Positions 8,105-14,736 of a stretch of 14,736 nt of DNA are shown piece after piece. Numbering within the stretch: position 1 is the stretch's first letter; each line of letters starts with the position of its first letter. Source of the DNA: Gammaproteobacteria bacterium (GTDB lineage Bacteria; Pseudomonadota; Gammaproteobacteria; DSM-19610); NCBI GenBank assembly GCA_030618475.1, contig JAUXDG010000041.1:1-14736 (forward strand). The letters are read 5' to 3'. The translations under genes and the position numbers were made by a program. The notes beneath the pieces are model-generated. The model was not told the origin of the DNA. It did not search any database and worked only from the letters and a program-made list of their open reading frames with translations.

Positions 8105-8919
8105 GCCGTCTCGCCGCGCGTTTTGCAACGCTGCAGGAGCAGGGTCGCACAGCCCTCATCCCCTATATCACCGCGGGTGACCCGCAGCCGTCGGTGACGG
8201 TACCATTGATGCACGCACTGGTGGCAGCCGGTGCGGATATACTGGAACTCGGTGTGCCATTCTCCGATCCCATGGCCGATGGGCCGGTGATCCAGGCAGC
8301 TTGTGAACGTGCACTTGAACACCATGTCAGTCTGCACCAGATACTGGATATGGTTCGTACATTTCGCCAACAGGATGAGCAGACGCCGGTGGTGCTGATG
8401 GGTTATCTCAATCCTGTCGAAGTCATGGGTTACCAGGTGTTTTCCACGGCCGCCCATGAAGCCGGTGTCGATGGTGTGTTAACCGTGGATTTGCCGCCGG
8501 AAGAAGCGCACGATCTGGTTGTCAGTCTGAAAGCCGAACAGTTGGACCCGATTTTTCTTGCTGCCCCGAACAGTGATGATGAGCGTATTCGTCTTATGAC
8601 ACAAAGCGGTGGAGGTTTCCTTTACTATGTGTCGTTCAAGGGTGTTACGGGTGCCAACCGTCTGGATGTGCAGTCGGTGAAGGAAAAGCTCACACGGATT
8701 CGCAGCAATACCGAACTCCCGGTGGGCGTCGGCTTCGGTATAAGTGACGCCGAGTCGGCGGCCCGTATCGCCGAGTTTGCCGATGCCGTTATTGTAGGCA
8801 GCGCGCTGGTTAAGCGTATTGCCGCGTTAGTTGATCGGCCCGAGCAGATACCCGCCCAGGCGCCACAGGTGATTGCAGAAATGCGGGCTGCCATGGACCA
8901 GGTTGTCTCAACGAGTTGA
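8101..8919 (+). CDS. trpA: Tryptophan synthase alpha chain
   Basis: TrpA cleaves indole-3-glycerol phosphate to indole and glyceraldehyde-3-phosphate and passes the indole to TrpB. The 272-residue TIM barrel is full length. The catalytic residues align with the Salmonella numbering: E49 in ILELGVPFSDP and D60 in MADGP. The phosphate-binding segments VGFGISDAESAARI and DAVIVGSALVK are present towards the C-terminus. The start ATG overlaps the trpB stop (ATGA), so translation is probably coupled. accD follows after 73 bases; the trpA-accD neighbourhood is conserved in many proteobacteria. Confidence 0.97.
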   Translation: MSRLAARFATLQEQGRTALIPYITAGDPQPSVTVPLMHALVAAGADILELGVPFSDPMADGPVIQAACERALEHHVSLHQILDMVRTFRQQDEQTPVVLMGYLNPVEVMGYQVFSTAAHEAGVDGVLTVDLPPEEAHDLVVSLKAEQLDPIFLAAPNSDDERIRLMTQSGGGFLYYVSFKGVTGANRLDVQSVKEKLTRIRSNTELPVGVGFGISDAESAARIAEFADAVIVGSALVKRIAALVDRPEQIPAQAPQVIAEMRAAMDQVVSTS

Positions 8920-8931
8920 TGAATGCGCCTT

Positions 8932-8959
8932 TTGTTTTTTCGCTTCCCCGGTGTATAGC
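8932..8959 (+). promoter_or_regulatory. Weak candidate promoter for accD
   Basis: TTGTTT (8932-8937), 16 bases, and TATAGC (8954-8959, preceded by TG) lie in the 73-base trpA-accD gap. The match is modest. Read-through from the trp genes is equally likely, since no terminator is visible between trpA and accD. Confidence 0.25.
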
Positions 8960-8992
8960 GTGGCTATTGGTTTATTTTACAGGGCCTAACAA

Positions 8993-9856
8993 ATGAGCTG
9001 GTTTGAAAATCTGATGCCTTCTCGCATCAGGACTCCAAGCAAGGACAAACGCACGGTCCCGGAGGGTTTGTGGATCAAGTGTCCTTCCTGTGATGCGGTG
9101 TTGTATCGTACCGAACTGGAACGTAACAAGGACGTGTGTCCCAAGTGCGATCACCATATGCGTATCGGTGCGCGTCGACGCCTGGATCTGTTCCTGGATG
9201 CCGAGCCTCGTGAGGAAATCGGTGCTGAAATTCATCCAGCCGACCCACTGAAATTCAAGGACAGCAGGAAGTATACAGAGCGTCTCAAGCAGGCGCTGAA
9301 AAGTACCGACGAAACCGATGCGCTTGTTGTGATGCGTGGCCAGGTCGAGGGTGTTCCACTGGTGGCGGCGGCGTTTGAGTTCAGGTTCATGGGCGGTTCC
9401 ATGGGTTCAGTCGTTGGCGAGCGTTTCGTGCGCGCTGTCAACGCCAGCCTGGATCATAATATCCCGCTGGTGTGTTTCTCCGCGAGTGGCGGTGCACGCA
9501 TGCAGGAAGCGCTGTTTTCACTGATGCAGATGGCAAAAACCAGTGCTGCACTGACGCGTCTTGCCAAAGCGGGTATCCCGTTCTTCTCGGTGCTGACCGA
9601 TCCCACCATGGGTGGTGTGTCCGCCAGTTTTGCGATGCTGGGCGATGTCAACGTTGCCGAGCCCAGGGCGCTGATTGGTTTTGCCGGTCCACGTGTCATT
9701 GAGCAGACTGTTCGCGAAACTTTGCCGGAGGGATTTCAGCGCAGTGAATTCCTGCTTGAACACGGTGCCATTGATATGATTATCGATCGCCGTGAAATGC
9801 GTCAACGCCTTGCCTCCCTGCTGGCTATTCTGACTCACCACACTCCTCTGGATTGA
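8993..9856 (+). CDS. accD: Acetyl-CoA carboxylase carboxyltransferase, beta subunit
   Basis: AccD pairs with AccA to form the carboxyltransferase that moves CO2 from carboxybiotin to acetyl-CoA, giving malonyl-CoA for fatty-acid synthesis. The 287-residue protein is slightly shorter than the E. coli form. It has the N-terminal zinc ribbon, with cysteines C30, C33, C49 and C52, which also contacts nucleic acid in E. coli. The crotonase-fold carboxyltransferase motifs are FRFMGGSMGSVVGERF (130-145), SASGGARMQE (163-172) and DPTMGGVSASFAMLGD (203-218). AGGG at 8981-8984 lies 8 bases before the ATG. The gene leads into folC through a repeat-derived spacer of 57 bases, as in the conserved accD-folC pair. 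Confidence 0.97.
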   Translation: MSWFENLMPSRIRTPSKDKRTVPEGLWIKCPSCDAVLYRTELERNKDVCPKCDHHMRIGARRRLDLFLDAEPREEIGAEIHPADPLKFKDSRKYTERLKQALKSTDETDALVVMRGQVEGVPLVAAAFEFRFMGGSMGSVVGERFVRAVNASLDHNIPLVCFSASGGARMQEALFSLMQMAKTSAALTRLAKAGIPFFSVLTDPTMGGVSASFAMLGDVNVAEPRALIGFAGPRVIEQTVRETLPEGFQRSEFLLEHGAIDMIIDRREMRQRLASLLAILTHHTPLD

Positions 9857-9877
9857 TACTGGTAGCTGAAAGTTACC

Positions 9878-9913
9878 GTAGGGGCGGTCCCCTGACCGCG
9901 ATCGAGCATCGCG
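9878..9913 (+). repeat. GTAGGG-type repeat with two hairpins abutting the folC start
   Basis: The element opens GTAGGGGCGGTC. It forms one hairpin from GCGGTC (9884-9889) and GACCGC (9894-9899) with loop CCCT, and a second from CGCGAT (9897-9902) and ATCGCG (9908-9913) with loop CGAGC. The two share three bases, so both cannot be complete at once. The second ends exactly at the base before the folC ATG. The form resembles dispersed intergenic repeats of gammaproteobacteria, of which this may be a left half. It fills most of the accD-folC spacer. Confidence 0.5.
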
Positions 9914-11197
9914 ATGAATAGCTATCCCCGTTTTTCTTCTCTGAACGACTGGCTGGAATGGCAGGAGACACTGCATCCATCCAGTATCGATCTTAGTCTG
10001 GAGCGTGTAGGGCAGGTTGCTGACCGCCTGCAATGTCGTGAACCGGCAAAGGTCGTTATCTCGGTTGCCGGCACCAACGGCAAGGGTTCTTCAGTCGCGA
10101 TGCTGGAAGCAATTCTGCTACGGGCCGGCTATCGGGTTGGCTGCTACACCTCGCCGCACCTGTTTCGCTACAACGAAAGGTTGCGTCTGCAGGGTGAGTC
10201 GATATCAGATTCGGCTCTGTGCGACTCCTTTGCGCGTATTGATCATGCCCGCGGTGAAAATACGCTGACCTATTTTGAGTTCGGCACACTGGCCGCGCTG
10301 GATATTATGGCTCGCGAATCACTGCAGGTTGCACTGCTGGAAGTGGGCCTGGGTGGGCGGCTCGATGCGGTCAATGTTGTTGATGCCGATGCGGCGTTGA
10401 TTACCAGCATTGGTATCGATCACACCGCTTGGCTGGGCAGGGACCGCGACTCCATCGCCAGGGAGAAAGCCGGTATTATGCGCCCTGCAAAACCCGCAGT
10501 TTGTGGTGATGCCGATCCACCCGCCAGTCTGATTGCCGAGGCAAACAGGATTGGAGCCTTGTGGCGTGTTCTGGGAGCAGACTTCAGTATCAAACAGGCT
10601 GGGCGCCGCTGGCACTGGCAGGGACAGCGCAGCAGTTATCGTGATCTGCCCGAGCCGGCGCTGCCTGGCGCCCATCAGCTGGCCAATGCAGCCAGTGTGC
10701 TGATGGTTCTGGAAATGCTGCGAACGTGTCTGCCTGTAACGCAGACAGCGATTGAGTCCGGCCTGAAGTGGGTGCGTCTGCTGGGGCGTATCGAAACTGT
10801 GCCCGGCAGAGTGGAACAGGTACTGGATGTGTCTCATAATGCGCAGGCGGCACAGGCACTGGCCGATGTACTCAGGCAACGGCCGCTGTCAGGGAAAACC
10901 CATGCAGTAATCGGTATGCTGCAGGACAAGGATACGGAGTCGTTTGTGCGTATGCTCGAAGCGGCGGTTTCCCGTTGGTATCCCGTGGGATTGCAGACTG
11001 ATCGTGCCGCTACGGCTCAACAACTGGCCCGGAGGCTTGCCTCAGTTGTCGGGTTGGAACGGGTGACGACTTGTGAATCGGTTACAGGCGCATTCAAGCG
11101 CTTGAAAGCTGAAGCAAGACCCGGTGACCGGGTGCTGGTGTGCGGTTCGTTTTATACCGTGGCCGAGTGGGCTTCACTGCAAGCGGATTTTGAATAA
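9914..11197 (+). CDS. folC: Bifunctional folylpolyglutamate / dihydrofolate synthase
   Basis: FolC adds glutamate to dihydropteroate (making dihydrofolate) and to reduced folates, both driven by ATP. The 427-residue protein is of normal family length and belongs to the Mur-ligase fold. It shows the P-loop VAGTNGKGSS (51-60), the SPHLFRYNERL omega-loop region (80-90), the metal-site segment LEVGLGGRLDAVN (142-154) with E143, H170 in SIGIDHTAWLG, and K185 in REKAGIM, the lysine carbamylated in homologues. The C-terminal domain has LDVSHNAQAA. The start gives the expected short leader before LNDWLEWQETLHP. No Shine-Dalgarno is evident: the codon directly adjoins the arm of a hairpin. Followed by dedD after 122 bases, the usual order. 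Confidence 0.96.
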   Translation: MNSYPRFSSLNDWLEWQETLHPSSIDLSLERVGQVADRLQCREPAKVVISVAGTNGKGSSVAMLEAILLRAGYRVGCYTSPHLFRYNERLRLQGESISDSALCDSFARIDHARGENTLTYFEFGTLAALDIMARESLQVALLEVGLGGRLDAVNVVDADAALITSIGIDHTAWLGRDRDSIAREKAGIMRPAKPAVCGDADPPASLIAEANRIGALWRVLGADFSIKQAGRRWHWQGQRSSYRDLPEPALPGAHQLANAASVLMVLEMLRTCLPVTQTAIESGLKWVRLLGRIETVPGRVEQVLDVSHNAQAAQALADVLRQRPLSGKTHAVIGMLQDKDTESFVRMLEAAVSRWYPVGLQTDRAATAQQLARRLASVVGLERVTTCESVTGAFKRLKAEARPGDRVLVCGSFYTVAEWASLQADFE

Positions 11198-11319
11198 CGA
11201 GGCTGGTACTCCTTGTTGCAGTCCTTGAAAAGGGCATGCCATTCCCGGCGAGGCAAGCCTGGCGGCTAACCGCTTCCTGGCCCGCTGAATGGGTCAATAT
11301 TAGTGGCGAGGTACACTAG

Positions 11320-11910
11320 ATGGACTTTCTGTTGAAACAACGCCTGGTTGGGGCCATTGTACTGGTCGCTCTGGGTGTCATTTTTATCCCTGTCTTGCTG
11401 GAAGGTCCCGAACAGACTCTGGTTCCTGAGATGGAGGCGTTACCGGAGCCGATCGATCGGCCGCTGAGCAAACCGCTGAACGCCTTTCCGGCACCTGACG
11501 CCATCCCTGTAGAGCCGGACGCATCCATTGTTCTGAGCGATCCGGAACCCGAACCCGAACCCGCGGATGAAACCAGGATCGAGCAACCCTCTGCCCCGGT
11601 CCAGCCCGTCAGCCAGCCAGAGCCGCTTTCTCCGCCACCTGCGCCTGAAGAAAAACCGCTTAAACAGGGACCACTGGGTAGCTGGGTGGTACAGGCAGGC
11701 AGCTTTTCCAGTGAACAAAACGCCTTGCGCTTAAGGGATAAATTGCGCGAAGCCGGCTTTGTCACTCAGGTGGAGAAGGCCCGGGTCGGTGGGAAATCAC
11801 ATTATCGGGTCCGGGTCGGGCCGTTTCTGGAGCGGGCCGACGCGGAAAAGAGCCGGAAACAGTTGCTGGATAAGTTAACCATAAAAGGGCGCGTGCTTTC
11901 CTACCCTTAG
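11320..11910 (+). CDS. dedD: DedD-like SPOR-domain inner-membrane protein
   Basis: DedD-type proteins have a single membrane anchor and a periplasmic SPOR domain that binds denuded septal peptidoglycan; in E. coli DedD aids cell constriction. The 196-residue product has a short cytoplasmic start with K6/R8, one membrane helix at about 9-27, a long acidic and proline-rich linker (about 30-115, with an EPEPEP stretch) and a C-terminal SPOR domain at about 119-194 (SWVVQAGSFSSEQNALRLRD and HYRVRVGPF). GAGG at 11308-11311 lies 8 bases before the ATG. Its place between folC and cvpA is the conserved one. The 122-base gap upstream holds a few short GC stems but no convincing promoter or terminator. 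Confidence 0.9.
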   Translation: MDFLLKQRLVGAIVLVALGVIFIPVLLEGPEQTLVPEMEALPEPIDRPLSKPLNAFPAPDAIPVEPDASIVLSDPEPEPEPADETRIEQPSAPVQPVSQPEPLSPPPAPEEKPLKQGPLGSWVVQAGSFSSEQNALRLRDKLREAGFVTQVEKARVGGKSHYRVRVGPFLERADAEKSRKQLLDKLTIKGRVLSYP

Positions 11911-11980
11911 CAGCATCCTTCGCGTAAAATACAGTGATGCATGGTGTGCCACAGGCAGACGCCTGGTACGGAGTTTCCGG

Positions 11981-12469
11981 GTGATCTGGGTAGACTATAT
12001 TCTGCTGGTTGTTATCGCTATCTCTGCCTTGTTGAGCCTGTGGCGAGGTTTTGTCATGGAAGCGATTTCGCTGGTCAGCTGGATTACGGCATTGTGGGTA
12101 GCGATGATATTTTTCCAGGATCTTGCCCACTTGATGCAGGACTGGATCGATACGCCATCGATTCGTGATGTCACCGCCTTTGCGATACTGTTTGTCGGTA
12201 CCGTACTGGTCGGCGGTCTGGTTAATTATCTGGCCGGACAGCTGGTCGCCAAAACCGGGCTTACGGCAACAGACCGGGCCCTTGGAATGCTGTTCGGGAT
12301 TGCGCGAGGTGTAGTGATTGTCGCTGTGCTGGTTCTGCTGGCCGGGTTGACCGCTTTGCCTGAGGACCCCTGGTGGCAGGAGGCGCTGTTGCTGGGACAT
12401 TTTCAAGATATGGCGTTGTGGTTGCGCAGTTTTCTGCCAGCAAATATTGCCGAGAATATCCGTTTCTGA
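11981..12469 (+). CDS. cvpA: CvpA family membrane protein
   Basis: CvpA was named for a requirement in colicin V production in E. coli, and its molecular role remains poorly defined; it is often transcribed with purF. The 162-residue protein is the usual size and strongly hydrophobic, with about four membrane segments (roughly 5-24, 29-48, 64-86 and 102-123). The conserved N-terminal pattern, here WVDYILLVVIAISALLSLWRGF, matches the family. The start is GTG at 11981, with GGAG at 11970-11973 seven bases upstream. A TAAAAT at 11925-11930 might be a -10 box, but I find no matching -35. purF begins 19 bases after its stop, consistent with one operon. I see no PurR-type operator. Confidence 0.92.
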   Translation: MIWVDYILLVVIAISALLSLWRGFVMEAISLVSWITALWVAMIFFQDLAHLMQDWIDTPSIRDVTAFAILFVGTVLVGGLVNYLAGQLVAKTGLTATDRALGMLFGIARGVVIVAVLVLLAGLTALPEDPWWQEALLLGHFQDMALWLRSFLPANIAENIRF

Positions 12470-12488
12470 AACTCTGGGGCTTAAAGAC

Positions 12489-14000
12489 GTGTGTGGCATA
12501 GTCGGTATCGTTTCCTACGAGGCAGTTAACCAGTCAATCTACGACGCCTTAACGGTTTTGCAGCACCGGGGGCAGGATGCAGCCGGTATCATGACGTGCG
12601 AGGGTGGAAATTTTTACCTGCGCAAGAGTAATGGTTTGGTGCGCGATGTATTCCATACCCGCGACATGCTGCGTTTGCGCGGTAACATGGGCATTGGCCA
12701 CGTGCGTTATCCGACCGCCGGCTGTGAAAGTTCTGCCGAAGCCCAGCCTTTTTATGTGAATTCGCCCTACGGAATTACCCTGGCGCATAACGGTAACCTG
12801 GTTAATGCCGATGAGTTGAAGCGGAACCTGTTCCAGGAGGATTTGCGTCATATCAATACTGACTCAGATTCCGAAGTGCTGTTGAATGTGTTGGCCCACG
12901 AATTACAGCGTCGTGGCAAACTGCGCATTAACGAAGACGATGTTTTTGCCGCCGTATCCGCTGTGCATCGGCGTTGCGCTGGCGCTTATGCGGCGGTTGC
13001 CATGATTACGGGTGTTGGTGTTGTTGCTTTTCGGGATCCGTACGGCGTACGACCACTGGTGTATGGTCGCCGCGAAACGGAAAGCGGTGTTGAGTTCATG
13101 GTGGCCTCTGAAAGTGTTGCGCTCGATTTGCTGGGCTTCGAGCTGGTCGACGACGTGCATCCCGGTGAAGCTATTTTCCTCGGCAAGCGCGGCAGTATGG
13201 CGGTACGTCAATGTGCCGAAAACCCGCAGTACTCTCCCTGTATTTTCGAGCATGTCTATCTGGCGCGGCCGGACTCGATTATAGATGATGTTTCCGTGTA
13301 CAAGGCGCGCCTGCGCATGGGGGAAGTACTGGCTGAAAAAATTCTGCGCGAGCGCCCCCAGCACGGTATCGATGTTGTCATACCGATTCCCGATACCAGT
13401 CGTACAGCTGCTTTACCGCTGGCGCACAGGCTGGGAGTAAAATATCGCGAGGGTTTCATCAAAAACCGTTACATCGGGCGTACCTTTATCATGCCCGGTC
13501 AGCAGCAGCGTAAGAAGTCGGTGCGACAGGAATTGAATGCCATCGTTCTGGAGTTCAGAGGCAAGAACGTCATGCTGGTGGATGATTCCATTGTGCGTGG
13601 CACGACTTCACAGCAGATTATTCAGATGGCGCGTGACGCCGGTGCCAAAAATGTGTTTTTTGCGTCAGCGTCGCCGCCGGTGCGTTATCCGAATGTGTAC
13701 GGTATCGATATGCCGAGCAAGGGAGAACTGATAGCGCACGGTCGTACGGTAGAACAGATTGCCAAGGCGATCGGTGCCGACTGGCTGATATTCCAGGATC
13801 TGGATGACCTGATCGATGCGGTGCGGAAAGGCAATCGCGATATCACCTCCTTTGATTGTTCCGTCTTTAACGGTGAGTATGTGACCGACGGAGTGACTGT
13901 CGAGTACCTTGAGCACATCGAGAATCTACGCAGCGATACCGCCAAGCAAAAGCGCCGTACTGCCGATCATGAAGTAATTGAGTTGCACAATAACGCCTGA
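12489..14000 (+). CDS. purF: Amidophosphoribosyltransferase (glutamine PRPP amidotransferase)
   Basis: PurF makes 5-phosphoribosylamine from PRPP and glutamine, the committed first step of purine synthesis. The 503-residue product matches the E. coli type, which has no propeptide or iron-sulfur cluster. The frame is open upstream to a TTG at 12447, but the Ntn-hydrolase mechanism needs cysteine at position 1 after Met removal. The GTG at 12489 gives MCGIVGIV, so I take it as the start; its ribosome site (GGGG near 12475-12478) is weak. Glutaminase residues include C2, R74 (HVRYPTAG), HNGNLVN (100-106) and NTDSDSE (123-129). The PRPP-binding loop VMLVDDSIVRGTTS is at 361-374. It is coupled to cvpA by a 19-base gap, and no clear terminator follows. 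Confidence 0.97.
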   Translation: MCGIVGIVSYEAVNQSIYDALTVLQHRGQDAAGIMTCEGGNFYLRKSNGLVRDVFHTRDMLRLRGNMGIGHVRYPTAGCESSAEAQPFYVNSPYGITLAHNGNLVNADELKRNLFQEDLRHINTDSDSEVLLNVLAHELQRRGKLRINEDDVFAAVSAVHRRCAGAYAAVAMITGVGVVAFRDPYGVRPLVYGRRETESGVEFMVASESVALDLLGFELVDDVHPGEAIFLGKRGSMAVRQCAENPQYSPCIFEHVYLARPDSIIDDVSVYKARLRMGEVLAEKILRERPQHGIDVVIPIPDTSRTAALPLAHRLGVKYREGFIKNRYIGRTFIMPGQQQRKKSVRQELNAIVLEFRGKNVMLVDDSIVRGTTSQQIIQMARDAGAKNVFFASASPPVRYPNVYGIDMPSKGELIAHGRTVEQIAKAIGADWLIFQDLDDLIDAVRKGNRDITSFDCSVFNGEYVTDGVTVEYLEHIENLRSDTAKQKRRTADHEVIELHNNA

Positions 14001-14078
14001 CATTTGATGCGTACCCCTGAATCCGCAGGCCCGTCATCCAACAACATGACCAACCCCTGTTTTCTCAATTCTGGTTTG

Positions 14079-14108
14079 TGAACGCGTTCAGTTTAATACG
14101 GGTATACT
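14079..14108 (+). promoter_or_regulatory. Candidate promoter with palindromic operator for the DUF4124 gene
   Basis: A -10 box TATACT is at 14103-14108. No good -35 exists at normal spacing. Instead a perfect 12-base palindrome, TGAACGCGTTCA (14079-14090), covers the position where a -35 would sit. This is consistent with a regulator-controlled promoter, either activated or repressed, in the 129-base purF downstream gap. The regulator is unknown. Confidence 0.4.
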
Positions 14109-14129
14109 ATCCAATCGAGGTGGACATAC

Positions 14130-14540
14130 ATGAAATACAACCATCATATTATGATGTTGGCGGCAACGATCACAACAAGCTTCACTACAGGTGCACAAGA
14201 GATCTATGAAAACGTCGACAAACAGGGCGTAGTCGAATTCAGTGATCAACCCAGCTCTGGTGCGAAAGCGGTCGACGTCCGGCCCAATGTCGTGGAAGTT
14301 GCTCCGGTTAAGTCCATTGAACCATCTCCCCCAGCATCACCAAACAGGGCGGCAAAGGCACCTGTCGACAGCGTGCAGCCCCAGGTGATCCAGGAAGGCG
14401 TAGCCAGCGATTATTATGATGGCAGGGAAAGAAGCCCGGAACGTGAAAAACGGATGGAGCGCAGGGAGGAAGCTGTCCAACAGCCGGTACGCAAGGAGTT
14501 GGGGAGGGAGGCTGTGCACCAGGGTGCACATCGGCGGTAG
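14130..14540 (+). CDS. Exported DUF4124 domain protein, function unknown
   Basis: The 136-residue product begins with a probable signal peptide (about 1-22, cleavage near TGA-QE). It then has the short DUF4124 pattern, IYENVDKQGVVEFSDQPSSGA (25-45), in which a conserved W is replaced by N; members usually read Y-x-W-V-D-x-x-G. DUF4124 proteins are common small periplasmic proteins of proteobacteria with no settled function. The rest is proline-rich (about 55-85) and then highly charged (RERSPEREKRMERREEAVQQ, about 98-117), probably disordered, ending in HRR. A good ribosome site, GAGGTGG (14117-14123), precedes the ATG. The base composition is more AT-rich at the 5' end than in its neighbours. 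It probably has its own promoter and is not part of the purF operon. Confidence 0.75.
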   Translation: MKYNHHIMMLAATITTSFTTGAQEIYENVDKQGVVEFSDQPSSGAKAVDVRPNVVEVAPVKSIEPSPPASPNRAAKAPVDSVQPQVIQEGVASDYYDGRERSPEREKRMERREEAVQQPVRKELGREAVHQGAHRR

Positions 14541-14736
14541 TGACCCCAGTCCATATTTCATCACTCGGCACTCGCACGTCGCTCTGTGATTGAATGACCG
14601 CTTTCAATGACAACCTGCCGTTGGGTAACTTTTGGTGAATGACATTTCCTGGCCGAAAGTACGCGTTTAGCCTGCTACCTGCTGTTATTTCTAGGGAAGG
14701 ACAGGAGCCGACCCAACCCAGTCACCCGGTTACGGA
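14541..14736. other. Terminal stretch without a recognisable gene
   Basis: No open frame with a credible start and ribosome site is visible on either strand. A 6-base stem, ATTGAA (14589-14594) with TTCAAT (14603-14608), is present, but no T-run follows. The octamer TGAATGAC occurs twice, at 14591-14598 and 14636-14643. The next gene, if any, begins beyond the window. Confidence 0.4.

Noticed and set aside
12447..12488. Upstream TTG start for purF, read as a possible propeptide
   Set aside because: It overlaps the end of cvpA, has no ribosome site, and this PurF type has no propeptide; GTG at 12489 places the catalytic cysteine directly after the initiator.
11762..12499. 245-codon open frame on the minus strand across dedD and cvpA
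   Set aside because: It overlaps three confident plus-strand genes and has low-complexity, unrecognisable protein sequence with no ribosome site of note.

Overview
This window looks like a core-chromosome segment of a gammaproteobacterium. The gene order leuB-asd-fimV-truA-trpF-trpB-trpA-accD-folC-dedD-cvpA-purF is the conserved arrangement I know from Pseudomonas, Xanthomonas and purple-sulfur/sulfur-oxidiser relatives. FimV is itself a gammaproteobacterial hallmark. The DNA is moderately GC-rich, and all genes of appreciable length are on the + strand. I cannot name the genus from the sequence alone.

Layout: 1-222 holds the possible tail of an upstream gene and a GTAGGG-type inverted repeat. 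leuB (leucine synthesis) is at 223-1296. A 240-base gap follows, carrying a striking long inverted-repeat element and a terminator-like hairpin. asd (aspartate semialdehyde to Lys/Met/Thr/DAP) is at 1537-2559. fimV (inner-membrane/peptidoglycan hub for type IV pili and the pole) is at 2670-5177 and ends at a clear Rho-independent terminator. truA (tRNA pseudouridine synthase) is at 5417-6196. The block trpF-trpB-trpA (6262-8919) is tightly coupled, with start/stop overlaps. accD (malonyl-CoA synthesis), folC (folate polyglutamylation), dedD (SPOR septal protein), cvpA and purF (first step of purine synthesis) follow to 14000. A small exported DUF4124 protein (14130-14540) sits after purF, in the place where Pseudomonas has metZ, and 196 bases without a recognisable gene close the window.

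The coding content is essentially housekeeping: amino-acid, fatty-acid, folate and purine biosynthesis plus envelope/pole proteins. All enzymes keep the catalytic residues I checked, and I see no frameshift or degradation. Correct starts are often internal to the longest open frame (leuB, fimV, trpF, purF); trpB, cvpA and purF use GTG.

I found no previously undescribed multi-gene system. The items worth a second look are non-coding: the nearly perfect 29-base inverted-repeat element at 1332-1441, two GTAGGG-type repeats (one running directly into the folC start codon), a double hairpin in the fimV leader, a terminator-like hairpin just upstream of asd, and a 12-base palindrome at the -35 position of the DUF4124 gene promoter.
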